Assembly (NCBI GenBank): GCA_037176885.1
Contig: JAWWNJ010000001.1
Coordinates: 2,542,001 to 2,606,000, forward strand
Reading direction: 5' to 3'
Source of the DNA: Favolaschia claudopus
Lineage: Eukaryota; Basidiomycota; Agaricomycetes; Agaricales; Mycenaceae
Length of the DNA stretch: 64,000 nucleotides
Position 1 is the stretch's first letter, and the number at the start of each line of letters is the position of its first letter. Below are positions 36,516 through 49,098 of the stretch, piece after piece. Below the pieces are notes generated by a model that saw only the letters and a list, made by a program, of their open reading frames with translations, was not told where the DNA came from and did no database searches. The position numbers were made by a program, and so were the translations under genes.

Positions 36516-36785
36516 GACCAGAAGGGCATCCTCAGCGACGACCTAGCACATGGGAGTAGAGGAACCGAGAGGCAGCGCGCTCGTTCTTCGGCGAGCCAAA
36601 GACAGTTGCTTCGAAAGAAGCAGTCAGAGCCGTGATCAATTTGATCCACTCAAGTCCATATCCAGCATTATTCACTAACACTCTTCCCCCACCCCATATA
36701 TCACAAAAAGACACAGAAAAATACACGCACTACACTTTGTTACTGCTGTTACACTATCCTAACGTACCACTATATGTACTACTTA

Positions 36786-39281
36786 CTACGTACGTCCTCC
36801 ATTCAATATCGACAACAACGGATTCGTTGGAAACCCTGGTGACATCGCCGGTGCGGACAGTGGCGGATATTGTCCTCCTCCAGCATATGGATGCAAGGGA
36901 GCCACAGTTGGCGTCGGCTGTCCAAACGGCCGTCCAGGTGCTCCACCATGCATTGGCCCCGCGTAAGGCGGCATCGGCGGCATCGGCGCCCCTCGCGCTA
37001 CCCCATTGTTGTTCATCATCGCCATCATCTGTCCTTGCGACATGCTCATTCTCGACGGCCCGGCAACAGGCATCCCAACTGGTCCCATTGGATGCCGGTG
37101 GAATGCTTGGCTCGTCCAAGGTCGCACCTGAAAGGGATCTTGCATCCCCCCCGAATATCCAAATGCTCCAGGAGGAGGAGGATGCATTGGCGGCAGGTGC
37201 TGCTGATGTTGTCCCGATGAATATAATACCTGCATTGGGTGGGCATACATAGGTGGCGGCGGAACAGAAGCAGGGGGAAGAGGATAGAGAGAACCACGGT
37301 TATGTAGGTCTGGTCGAACTTGCTGGCTGACCATGGGGGACGGCGGCGCAGGTCGTTGCAGCAGCTGCCGCTCTGACTCGTCTGCAACTGACTCAAGTAA
37401 AGCCAGCTGCTTCAAGCGTTTAGCAGTGCCCGGAACCTCATTCGATCGCGCAAGATACGGAGAAATGTCTGCTGTGCTGGAAGTCCGTCGCGAGCCTAAA
37501 GGTCGCTTGGTCGCAACAGAGGGTGAAGTGGCTGAAGCATCGGACCCGGAAGACGGGGGCTGCTCAGAAGCGCGAATTACGCCGTTAGCTCGAGGGCTTA
37601 AAATGAGTGGGGAAGGAGATTGGAAAGACGTCCGAGGTTGTAATGACTGAGGTTGTGGAGATGTGGTCTCTGTAATGACAGGAAGAACTTCGTCTTCGGA
37701 TTGCGATGATGACGGTGGCTCAAGAAGAGCAGCAGGTCGGGATGATGACCAGTCCGGAGTGGTACCCATCTCTGGCGGTTGCATCCCGGACGAGGAAGCA
37801 TTTATGGGAACCGCAGTCGAAGGCTCTGGACCCGGTTCCTTCGTCTTGACAGAGAGGGAAGATGCCACCGAGTCTTTGTTGTTTGCTGCTGCAGCTGCAG
37901 ACAAGGTTAACGAAGAGAGAAGCCTCGCAAAGTGGGGATCTAGCGATTCGGAATCTAAACCAGATTCGGCCTGATGCACCTGGGCGGCGGGAGCGGCGGT
38001 AAAATATAACGGCGAGGGTGTATGCGGGTCGCCGTTGTCGACAGAAGAGGATGGAGAGCTGGACTCCTGTGTTGGGTCATGATATGGCACCTGGAGGGGT
38101 GGATCTGTGTCATTGTGACTAGCGCCGTTCTGAATCGGCTTCTTCAGCTTGGGTCCTTTGCGCGATTGAGTGCGAGGTTTTTTGCGATTGATGAAGTCCC
38201 TCAGCGAACTATAGTGCGTTGGTACCGGCTGAAACTAGTTGACAGAAACACCCGTACGCACCCAATGAATGGCGATATAAGATAGAACTTGCCCGGGGCA
38301 GCTTTGTTGCGTCTCCAGGTGGGTAGGTCAGTCAGCTTGAACCACTCGATTTTCTTTGTTGCAATGCAGCATCAGACGGAGCTCTGTCCATTTTACAGAT
38401 CGAGCTTGCTTACGCTAATTTCCTTTCGCGTTTTAGTTTTGAACGGATAGTCTTCGGGCACTCCGGGAACTATGAACAAGGAGATTTTCTGCTCCTTAAT
38501 AGACATTTCTATCAAGTTGTCCTTATTCAACTGGTTGGTCAAGTTGTACCCCGTCTCTTCAAGCACCTAAACATGGATATGAGGTCATGGAAGAGGTTCT
38601 GGACGCGAAGTCGCCAACCTCTCGGATTGCACAACTATGTGGTGGCTCATCCTCATTAATCTTGCCCTTGGGAAAGCCCCAGCCAGAGGATGATTTCCAC
38701 CCTTTGACAAGAACACACTAATGGGTGGCAGCGATTCAGTTGGACCATTTTCAGGTCATCGGCAATGTGCGCACCTTCTCCCAGGTGTCATTGAGCATTA
38801 TTGCACCACAGACGGGCACCCGTGTCTTGTACTGCATGAAGTGGTTGAAAGCCTGTTCATGGTCGTTGCTCCATTGGTGGAGTAGCGGGCAGGCGTGGAA
38901 TAGCATGGCGGAAAACTTCTTGAGAGGGAGGGAGGGGAACTTTGGGTTTTCTTCGCGGATAAAATCTTCGTAAAACCAATGTCTATCCTTTGCTATCAGC
39001 GGCTAGCTTGCCACTGAGATAGAACGGGACGTACGCTTGCTCCACTTGGAAACATATGCGCTCGAGCGACGCCAGCTCCTCGTCGGGCAAATTGAGGATG
39101 AAACGACTATTTCAGAAGCCCAAGAGCATAAGCCACCAAGGAGGTCGATCGGGAAGCGGATGTACCTGGAGAGATCCTCTAGTACTTCGTCGTGAGAGGC
39201 ATGTTTGTAGGAGAAGCGGTCAGAGGGTTCTGCGTTGGTTGCAGCGGATATTTCTGGGGATGAGGAGGAGGAGGAGGTCAT
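36786..39281 (-). CDS. DCP2: mRNA-decapping enzyme subunit Dcp2 (Nudix)
   Basis: Cytosolic P-body hydrolase that removes the m7G cap from mRNA, with Dcp1. The start at 39281 gives [13 protein letters not shown], then HDEVLEDLS spliced to [19 protein letters not shown]. This N-terminal regulatory domain and Box A-type region continues with [18 protein letters not shown]. The Nudix box is [20 protein letters not shown] joined by a short intron to VLEETGYNL, giving the REVLEETG metal-binding core (38580-38690). Box B-like [14 protein letters not shown] and [12 protein letters not shown] sequence follow. The C-terminal half (38090-36786) is Pro/Ser/Met-rich with short leucine motifs ([11 protein letters not shown]), as in fungal Dcp2 tails that recruit Edc3, Pat1 or Xrn1. 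Ends [12 protein letters not shown]. Same orientation as INCENP upstream. Confidence 0.93.
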
Positions 39282-39570
39282 GGTGGGTGGGAAGGACTGA
39301 ATGCCTGCAGTGGCACACTATAATTCAAGGTTGGTTTCAAGTCAAAGCGTCAAAGGCAAATGCCATACACCGCCAAACATCACATTATGCGACGACACCT
39401 GGACCAACAATTGCTACGGTAAGGGAACACTCTTTGTCGTCTTTGCACGGAACCGTGATTGAGTGAATAATACATGCAGGTAAATGTCTGTAAATGTAGG
39501 TATATCATTGCTTGCAAAAGAATAAAAATGCTCTCGAGATCAGATCACATCATCATCATCGAATCCATCA

Positions 39571-42500
39571 TCATCTGAATCCCATCCTCTTCACATATTC
39601 GCGTTGCTCCTCCACCGTCAACCTATCCGTCCCAGTCCAATTCGCTGAACTCGTTCTTGCCCTGAAACGACCAGTCTTGTTTCGGAACACTTCCTCCATC
39701 TTCAACGGTCGCACCGCGCCAAAGATGTCATCCGGATTGATCGTGCTCTGAATTTCCAATGCCTGTTTCAAGACAGGATCCTGCGCCCACGACGGCGGAT
39801 CGAAAGTGCGCGGTCGGTCTTCGTCGTCCGAATCCGAGTACTCGCTGTTAATGTCCGGCAACTCGATGCTTTCACTCGGCGGCAATGCGGGGTTCGCAGC
39901 TTGCATCTGAGCCTTCGCCCGCGCAGCCATCTGGTTTTGCAAGAATTGCGAAGGCTGTGATATGTCGTCTTCTGGTAACATGTTTTTGATGGGGGGCTTT
40001 CCTTTGGCTTGAGACTTCGCAAGGTTGCTTTCCGTAAGCTTGCTGCTGGACGCAGTGTTGAATGTCGTGGAGGATGCGAGCGTAGATTGTGGGAGCTTGG
40101 TTAAATGAGCTTTGGAGGGGAGTTTCGAGCTCATAGACGAGTTGAGCGCAGGCTGCTTCAGCATTGGCTTTTTCAATTCCGGCTTCTTTTCTGCCTCCGC
40201 CAAAATCTTGCGCTTCTTTGTAACCTCTTCCTCCTATTGCACGATAAAAATGAGCAAACGAACTCGTCCTTTCTAGTCGAACTCACCTTCTTGGTTCCAG
40301 CGCTCTTAGCCATCAGCGGTCGCTTGTCCGTGTATTCCTCCCGTTCTTTTTTCAGCCTCTCTCTCTCCTCTTTGAGCTTTCTTTCCTCCTCCTGCAACTT
40401 AGCTTTCTCTTCCTCAGCTTTACGTTGCAAGTGGGCTTGCCGGCGAGCCTCCATATTTTTGAGCATGCTCGCCTTCTTCTCTTTCTCTTCTTGTTGCTAT
40501 GCGGAACATCAAGCAGTTTTCAACGACAAAACAACAAGAACATGCCTTCTTCGCTGCAATCGCAGCCAATTGTAAACTCTTGACTTCCGGCTTCGCCTTT
40601 TTGCCGGTTCCCAAAACGCTGTTGACGAGTTTCGACGCTTGACCCAGGAATCCGCCTTGGGATTGGGCCAGCGATGAAGTAGACGACATGGTTGAAACCT
40701 GGGACATCTGACTCTGGCTTCGCGGCTGGATAAAAGAAATCTGAGACACAGTGCATACGAGAACAAGGCTAAACCAACCTCGACAAGACTGACTGTCGAC
40801 TTCGACGGATCAATATCCATTTCGCCCAATACGCTGTGGTTGCTGGCCGGTTCGAGATCATCGTCGTATTCGTCGTCGTCGATATCCATATGGAACGAGC
40901 CTGGAATCGGCTGATGCTGAGTGAACTCTCGGTGAGGAGAATGGCTGGCATCGAAGGGAGCATTTGAAGATTGGAGAGCGGGAAGGGGAGGTTGATCCTG
41001 AGGTATAAACCCGGTAGTATCATCCCCGGAAATGGGTCCCGTGTCAAGTCGCTGGCTTTCGGTTGGCTGAGAGCTCCAGGTCATACTTGTATCTTCTTTG
41101 ACGGTATTGAGGGCAAACCACCCGCCACCAACCCTCTCCGCGAGTGGCCAGCTATCGTCATCCTCGAGCTCGGCCATACCTCCATCAGGTGAACACTGCG
41201 ACTGTGACCCGAACCCAGAGGTATATTCCGTATCTTGGGTAGAAGGCATCCATGCTGGGTGGTCATCCTGACTATCCTGGCTATCGAAGAGTCGATCGGA
41301 GCGTATGCTTTCCATAGTAGACTGTGCGGATAAAGGTGCGGGAGCAGTTTGTTTGGGGGATGGTAGACGAGGCGCGAGACCCAACGCCATTGGCGCAGGT
41401 TTGGAAAATGCCGTCGAAATGGGCATTTTAAAGGTTGAAGGTTGACTCGGGGCAGGAGCGGTCTCCAGAGGAGCGAAAGAGGGTGGCACGAATACTGGCT
41501 GAGGTTTATTGAAGACCGGCGCCGGAGCTGCGGGGGGTGCGAGGAACACTGGCCGAGTGGGTTGTTCCGTTCGAACGGTATTCGAGGGCTCATCGTGGGA
41601 GGGAGCGGAGGTTCCCGCAGGACTGTTACTCGCCTCCTTGTCAATGCCACGATTTACCGGAGAGCTGACCACCAGTTCGGAGACACTGAGTCGACTATGC
41701 GAGGAGTGCAACACTTGTGCAGGTTCCGTGGCTGTAGATTTCTGAGTTGGCGCTCCTAGGGCCATCGTGGCCTCCTCCTCCTTGTGGCGCTCGACAAGAC
41801 GCGCCTCGGCAGCAGCCCGTGCTTCGGCCAAGGCATTCACAGCGGCAGCGCCTCCCAGAGATTTGCCCATACTTTTCCCGAATCGTGATCCCAGACCGTC
41901 AACCGTCTTTTTCAGTTGCAGCAGAAGACCCTGTTGCTCTGGAGGTTCCACGCCAGGCTGCTCCGCCTCCGGTTCACTCTTTGTTGCGGCAGTATCCGGC
42001 GTTGGGGGCTTCGAGGGCGCTACTTCACCTTCGGTAGTCTTAGCAACTTTGGCTTTGCGCTCTTCATCCTCCAAGCCCGCTACTCCGAACATATCCCCGC
42101 TCTTCCTCTTGCTACCGGTAGGCGCGCCAGGTAACGAGGAAGCGGTGGCATTGGGTTTTTTCACCGTTATCTCCAAAGCCTTAACCTCTCGAGCCCTCAT
42201 CAACCATGATGTTCGCTTTCCCCCGAGAGCGCCACCAGGGGTAGCAGCTCCTAAAGGTCCTGCGGCAGTTGAAGGGTCGGATGGGACCCGGATTGATTTC
42301 CGGAAGGGAACTGGTGCTGGAAGAGACGGTAGAGACGGTACTGTGGCTTTATGCGCCACAGGATCCTCAACTTTTATTGTCTCATCTGTAGCTGCAGGGA
42401 GAGGCGCTGTCATGTCGATATGGGGTTCGCGCGAATGCCATGTAGATATCTGGGGCAAGGGCTCTGTACGGTTTTCAGTGATTGCAGAACGAATATCTGA

Positions 42501-43572
42501 CATAGCCTCCTTGTGGCTGCTTGCTGCAGGAGGCGATTGCTGTCGAGAGAAAGGTAAAGGAGAGATTGGGCTCGCGGGTTGGGACGCTGCGTAGTGGACG
42601 TCCTGCACGGGTTCGGGAACGGTAGTGAGAGTCTCTTGCATGGGGGCAGCTACCACAATCTGGTCAACTGACGCGTGTGGGCTGTCGCTCCGACCCTGAA
42701 GGGAGCCACGGGTGCGATCCATTTCATCGTCCTCCGCAATCACCGAAAGATCGCCCTGCTCGACGGGCATTGGAGCTAACGAACGAGGTTCCTCAACTGG
42801 GGCCTTCCAATCGTCAGATATAACGGCTACAGAGGGTGATCGGGGTGATATAATGGTGGGCGTGGGTTCATTTAGAGAGTCTTTGAGAGAGTGGGTAAGT
42901 TTGTCGAGCTGACTTTGCTGGGGTTCGGGGGTCATCTCTTTGGATGGCAATGGCGTCTCGTACGCCACGTGAATGGAAGTACGAGCAGGACTGTCCTCAG
43001 ATTGGTTTCCATGATCCCCTAATGGTGCGGCAGGGCCATGGTGGTCTGCGATTGAAGGTGGCTTCGGTGGAGGGGATTTCGCTTTCGCTTGTAATAGTGC
43101 CAGATGGAAACTGTTAACGGGAGCGACATTTTCCTTTGCGCCAGCATCGCTGTCGTCCTGGTGCTTGTCAGCATAAACCAAGGCAGACAAAACAAGGCGT
43201 GGCACCTCCAGAGACACGGCCACTGTTCGCAAGTTTGAGGTGTGGGCCAGTGGCTTCCTATTTGTGGTCCGCTTGCGACCTGGTGTTTTGACGAGCTCAA
43301 TGAGAGGACTATGAGAAAAATTCAGTGCATTGCGAGGGGATATGAGCAAGGCGGGCGCACTCTCGACGTGGACCAGCGAGAATATTATCGAGATAGTCAG
43401 TGAGGAAAAGGAAGCCATGGGTCTGGATTTGGTCGTGAAAGAGCTGTCTTCCGGGATCGTTGACCATGGTGAACCTTGTCGAGTTGCACCATTCTAGCAG
43501 ACCCTGTCCTTCCATCGTCGCTGAGTTCAACCACTGCAGACGCGTTGGGGGTTGTTTGCATCGCAACATCAC
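39571..43572 (-). CDS. INCENP: Inner centromere protein (INCENP/Sli15)
   Basis: Scaffold of the chromosomal passenger complex, activating Aurora kinase at centromeres and spindle. The N-terminal part reads MEGQGLLEWCNSTRFTMVND and HGFLFLTDYLDNILAGPRR. A 52-nt intron (about 43317-43368) then gives DPLIELVKTPGRKRTTNRKP, bridging two reading frames. The middle (43.2-40.8 kb) is disordered and Ser/Pro-rich with many SP/TP sites. Next comes a charged single-helix region (RKAEEEKAKLQEEERKLKEE, 40300-40460). The IN-box follows: PPSWAQDPVLKQALEIQ, NPDDIFGAVRPLKMEEVF, ending at 39571 with YVKRMGFR. The IN-box is the Aurora-binding segment and is clear. The first ATG is at 43572; an internal one (MEGQG) may be used. 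Divergent from the neighbour at 43668 over 95 bp. Confidence 0.92.
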
Positions 43573-43667
43573 GTGGTCGATTCACATTACGTCATCGACA
43601 CACCCACTTTCATCATGCTCGACTCCATTGACGCGTCTAAACGCGCCTATTCCTCATTGCTGCCTCC

Positions 43668-45797
43668 ATGGCTTCGTCGTCCACTCAACCTCTGGCGGAA
43701 AACAATGCCTCCGCCTCTGAACCCGACTCCGTAACACAAGACATGAACATCGAGAAACCCTTGTCCGAACAACAGCTTCGAGAGCTATACGACGGTGAGG
43801 AAATTGACAGATTCCTAAGCCTTTTCTCCGCCGTTGAGTTTTTTCAAATCCATTCGTATTGCATGAAGTCTGACAGCTCTCTACTCAGTATGTCACCGAA
43901 GTTCAGCTGCAGAACAATGCGCCGAATATATCCCAGCCCCCACAAGATACCCAGGACACTGCGCCGCCAGACAATTTACCCGCACTCGTGCCAGGACCAT
44001 ATCTTTCTGAACAAATTGCATTGGTAAACCATCAAGTTCCATGCACGATATCTTCTGTTCAATTTTATCCATGATCTCACAGCGATTCCTACATCCAATT
44101 CTTCCGCAATCTTCCCCATCTACTCCATTATTCACGCTAGGACGCCTCAGACTCACTACGCAGAGACTGTATCTCGCTCTTTCCCCTTACGGTCCATTCT
44201 TCCGTACGTTAGTGAAACTAGCGAAATGGGAGTCGAGGCGAAGCAGCTCTTTCTACTGCCTTGTGCGTTTATACTTGAAGCCTATGGAATGTTATACTTA
44301 ATCTTTGAGCTCAGGTATTTTGGACTCTTTGGTGGCGAAATCTCTTATTGCCGGCTCTTTTTCTCCGAATACTCGGTGCACTGGCGCGAAGAAGGGTGTT
44401 CCCTTATCCTACTCTAGCCGAGTTAAGAAGGCATCGGAAGGAAATAGATCGTGCCATCGAGTTCGGAGAAGAGCTTTCAACCAGATTTTCGGCTTCGTCG
44501 AATTTCGGCGTGAAAGAATTATGGAGGATATTCAGGGTTTTCAATAAACCGAAGAAGACTAAGGTCAAGAAGCTGGCACGCAATAAAACAAGTGCTCAAT
44601 CAGCTCGCGAACCTTCCGCTGATGAGCAACATTCCGAACATGAGGTCAGCACAGTATTGGACTCCGAGGATACCGCGCAAGAAAAGCAGGAGAACGATGG
44701 CAAGCGGGCAGTGTTGCAAGCGTTCTCTGAGATTGCTGATCTTCACGAGCGGATTAAAAAGTTTGTGGCGCGCTACTGCACCAGACGCGTACTGACGAAT
44801 TTTCAGTATCTTTATCTGGCGTCGACCTGCGTCTTCGAGGATCTATGGCTTTGTACTACCCAGTCGTGTTCTTTCCATGCAGCCCTTCTCAAAGTTCATA
44901 GGTTATCGTTCTTCTATTTGTTCTCACTCTCTTCCTCCCTGCTCAATCTCTCGCAAAACTCGCGGCTTTTATCGGCGGCTTTTTCTTTTGGCACGTTACA
45001 CCTGTAATTGCAGCACTTCCTCCTGGCGATCAGTAAGAATACCTCGTACTAGGCGGACTTTACTCACATAGTGTTGGCTTAGTCTGCCTCCTGCATTCAG
45101 CGATGTGCCGACAGATGCTGAGTATGCAATGGAACTCATTTCGCAACGCGTTGCGGCCGGACTCCCTATTCAACCCGTTCGAGTACCAAAGAACGCACGT
45201 CGCGACACACAAGGGTCGGACGATGCTGCGACGCAATCTGGCGATGTACAGCCACAGAACACAAACAGGGACAAGGAAATTGATTGGAAGAAGTGGGGAG
45301 AACGCGCCGCGGCTGGAGCATCTTGGGTCGGAGACAGTAAACGTCGATTTACCTCTAAACAGGCATGTTGTTTTCGCGGATCATGGCCGTGAGCTGACGG
45401 GCACTCCAGCGTACCGAGGACGCGGGCACACCGGTGCTCACAGAACCAACTGAAGGGCACAGTGCGTCCAATCATTCATAGAAAAGGGAGTGAGCACTGA
45501 GCTGATCTTCTACAAGCATTCCCGGCACAACATACATCGGCTCCGGGGATTATAACACTGACGAATACCAAGTTGTATTTCTATCCACTCATGTCTCCGA
45601 CACCCAAAGTCGAAATCCCTCTTCTGAAGCTTAGAGCAGTCAAGAAGAAGAGTACTCTCTTCACAGCCCTTACTGTTGCTTGGACAGATGAACAAGGCAA
45701 CCCCAAGGAAGAAAGATTTCTATGGGTCGGAGGTCTTGATGAACTTTTTGCCCGATTGGTAGCGGCTACGGATGGAAAGCGGTGGATGAAGGCTTGA
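43668..45797 (+). CDS. GRAMD4/DUF3292-like membrane protein with C-terminal GRAM domain
   Basis: Probably an intracellular-membrane protein; fungal DUF3292 and animal GRAMD4 proteins look alike in layout. Start at 43668 (MASSSTQPLAENN), then SEQQLRELYDGEEIDRFLSL. Exons then give GPYLSEQIAL joined to RFLHPILPQSSPSTPLFTLG and RLYLALSPYGPFFRTLVKLA. A first membrane segment spans an intron: FYCL joins VFWTLWWRNLLLPALFLRIL. A charged region follows (PTLAELRRHRKEIDRAIEFG; KPKKTKVKK). Next are IWRRPASSRIYGF and a hydrophobic pair, VIVLLFVLTLFLPAQSLAKL and AAFIGGFFFWHVTPVIAALP. A GRAM-like domain begins near TSAPGIITLTNTKLYFYPL (45530-45590) and ends with LFARLVAATDGKRWMKA. About 550 residues. Function unknown; lipid binding is inferred from GRAM. 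Confidence 0.8.
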
Positions 45798-45955
45798 AGT
45801 AATACACGATCAAATATGTTTCCCAATATGTACATTGAGGTTGCCCTTCGGCAACAGCCGGCTTGTGAAGCTTTGGTCATGCTCTGCTTCTTCCTCTTCC
45901 ACCTCGTTTAATGCGTGTAATAGTTCTCCGTCTACCGTAATCTCTCTGCTTCATT

Positions 45956-48900
45956 ATGTTCTTTTCTCCCGAGCTGTTAGCCAAACGTGACAGCGGTTTC
46001 GGTCTTCTCTGGTAAGCCAGTAGCTTTCCTGCGCTCTCTCATGCGGTCTCACCCCGATGCAGGCTGGCCGCGACACTTGGCTCCAAATCGACCTTCAAGA
46101 AACTCCCTAAACGATCCGTGCTCACTGCTGACATAACTCAGTTATGTGATCTTATAGCCACCCCGTTGGAACCTCTGGCATTGAGGAAATTGCCTTGAAT
46201 GTGTCCCTCTTCATCGCGTCTAACACCCCTCCTTTCCAGGCTTTCAAGCAATCTTATGATTGGCGTAGCGCGGTGAGTGGGCAGTGTATCTGCAACGATG
46301 CTCAGCCTGAACCAAAAAATGCAGGGTCTATAAAGGTATATACAATGTGCGGTTCCGTACCCAGAGTCCGAACTCATGTCACCAGTCAAACAAGAAATCT
46401 TCATGACCGACGTATCCAACTGTGTCGCATCCCTCAAGAAAGTTGTGACTGAAATGCAGTTCACAGCTGCAATGGGAGAGCAGCTACAAATGGCACAGCC
46501 CGCTGCTCGGTTCGTAACGTTGACTCTCGTCGTTTTACCTCGTCCGAATTCTTTCTCATAGACCCTCCGCGGTCACTTTAACCAAGGATCCTGGCGCCGC
46601 TTATCTATTGGACTTTGATGCGCTGGTTGCTGTGAGTGTTTGAATCTTCTCTCGAATGATTAAGCGTTTAAAAGCTGGCAGGATTGGGACGAATACCTCA
46701 ACATCGGAGGTAAACTCGCATCCCGTAGCTATTTAGTTGCCGCCGCTCATCTATGACGCAGATGCAACAAAGCCCGAAGATCTTGAGAGCGAAGACGAAT
46801 TTGATCCTAAGTCCAAGTCACAGAAATCGAAACGCAAAAACAAAGCTTCCCAGCCTGCTGAGGAACCGAGGGCAGACCAATACACTCTTCAAGAGCATCA
46901 CGATCACTTACTCTCCAACTCGCTTGATCTCTCGTTCAATGGAAACAATATCGACCCATCTTCCTCTCAAAATGGAGGAGGGTTTGTATTAGATGAGGAT
47001 ATTTTCTTGGCTGGCCCGGATGGGCTGGATATCGGCGGTCTAGGCGACGATTTAGCTAAGGAGTTGGGAGAAGGGTGGGGGGTATTCCCCGATAATAATG
47101 CCAAGTGAGTCAGAAAATCCTGACCTCGGCTTGCGATTGAATGCAGCCAAGTGACATGCAGCTCGACAATCCCTTCAACAACGACGCAGATATGCCGCCA
47201 GACTTTGAACTTGGTACCGACGCCGCCTTTGGCTCATCGGGACCGATCGAGGAACTACCTGGGAATGAATTAGACCCATCTATCACTCCTAGAAAGCGAA
47301 AGGCGAACCATCTTTATCTAGTCCTACGATTGTTTGTCTCATACTGTCTCAGGCTGGCCCCGATCAGGATAAAGGTTGGGCGTGTCCGATGACCATTTGA
47401 CGCAACTGACCTTACTCAGAAAACATTCCTCCATCCACTTTGCGTCGAGCAAATAATGACAACGCTCCCCGGGCCTTTAGCCCTGCTACATCGTTTTCCC
47501 GTTTGCTGTTATCGCAAGATGAAGAACCACAAGTCCCTCTGGCCGACGTCACAACCAACAACCAGAATCAGAAAAATGCTGGGGCCAAGAAACCGAAAAA
47601 GACGCGTCTGCTTCTAGACGCGCGCACAGAATTGACCGACGAGGAGTTGAAGGTTAGAGCGATGACTTTCGTTTGCTTTTCAGTGACGTTTTGTTAGACA
47701 GCTCGCGCACAATACCTGAAAGGCCAAGCAGTCTTGAGGCGTGACTTGAATCAGAAACGCGCAGAAAAAGAGGGCGGAAAGTTCGTCGAAGACTTGCTCT
47801 GGGGCGTTCCTCGCGGAGGTTTGCGTTTGCCAAGATGTTTAGCACCTCATGCCCACAGTTTTCCAGTTCAAGCTGGACCATTGATTGAGTTTTGGCAAGA
47901 GAACTTCAAAGTGCAGGTGGAGGCTCGGACCGGGAATGTTGTGCTGCATCCCGCCGGTGCATGCAACATAATTATGTCGTCCGATGCAGGTTCTAATTCA
48001 GCTTCCACAGACGAGCCGCCCAAGAAGCGTCGCAAGATAAGAGATCCTTCGCACGTTGAGGACTTGCTTCCACAGAACAACGACGAGTTGCCCCAAGATT
48101 TCGACAATGGCATCAGAGGGGATCCCTTCATGAACGATTTCGATATGCAAGATGTTGAACCAGGAATCGGTGTAGGAGGTAAATTTAGGGTATCTGTTCG
48201 ACCATGAATTGACGCCAGACAGATGATTATAACGACGATAGAGCGAACCAGCGGCGCTCCTCTGAGGTAGAGTTCAGAATCAGCAATGCACTCAGAGTGC
48301 CCTTAACCCGAATCCCAGGAGCCAGGCCAAGCCCGCAATGTTTCTCGCCCCCCGTCAATACTAGGGGGGAATTTCGATGTCCCCGCACAACTTCCAGCCT
48401 CTGGATCCCAGCGGAGCTCGCTTTTTCCGTGGGACAATGCAGGTGGAGGATCGTCCAGTGCTGGTGGCTTTGGTCCAATGGGGAGTGACCGCGTCAGTGT
48501 CGACAAGGCAGACATGAGACTCAGAGGAAGCTCCTTGAGTCATAGACATAGTTCGCTCGTCCCCAGTCGAAGCGGGAGTATCTTGGATGGGCTGGAAATG
48601 TCTCCTGGATTTGCGAAGGATATCCAACTTGTCGGAGAGGACTACAAATTTGACGGTATGCTGCTCTTGGTTCGGGTAAGAAGAATTGACGCGAATGTTG
48701 GCAAAATAGTGGACAACCAGCCAAACCGGTCTGCTGTGGATTCTCAGCGTTCGGATATGAACTTGATCACTTTGGAAAGAAACTCGTTCAATTTTCTCGA
48801 GTACGCGCAGAGATTGCTTCAAAATTACTCACTGCCCTGACAGGTCCTACAGATATATCAGGATGCAACTGCAAGGTCTGCCCAATTCAGTGTCAGAACT

Positions 48901-49098
48901 GAGTTTCGACGCTGTGGTTCCGACGGCGACGTCGACACGACATGTTGCTGCTGCTGCCTTTTATCACTGTTTAGGTACGCTGCCAAGATTTTAGGCCAAC
49001 GATGTTGTGATCCAATCTTTGTAGTTCTCGCGACCAAGGATTTATTGCACATGAACCAGTCAGAAGCGTACGGGGTTTTGGAGATATCCATTGCTTGA
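45956..49098 (+). CDS. REC8: Meiotic cohesin kleisin Rec8
   Basis: Alpha-kleisin holding sister chromatids in meiosis, cut by separase. The start at 45956 gives MFFSPELLAKRDSGFGLLW, then a 51-nt intron and LAATLGSKSTFKKLPKRSVL. The Rad21/Rec8 N-domain continues PLEPLALR, LSSNLMIGVAR, VYK and VKQEIFMTDVSNCVASLKKV through exons 46063-46185, 46240-46272, 46325-46335 (11 nt) and 46386 onward. The middle is acidic and Ser-rich (DFDALVADWDEYLNI; NNDNAPRAFSP). The C-terminal winged helix is FDAVVPTATSTRHVAAAAFYHCL joined over an intron to VLATKDLLHMNQSEAYGVLEI, stop 49096-49098. I chose Rec8 over mitotic Rad21 because the start differs from the usual Rad21 MFYSE-type beginning. The intron 46186-46239 has no GT donor (it starts GA), so this copy may use a rare splice site or be impaired. 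Confidence 0.85.

Noticed and set aside
41767..42594. Plus-strand frame of 275 codons inside INCENP.
   Set aside because: It is antisense to the long disordered INCENP exon; Ser/Pro-rich coding sequence often leaves open antisense frames, and no motif is present.
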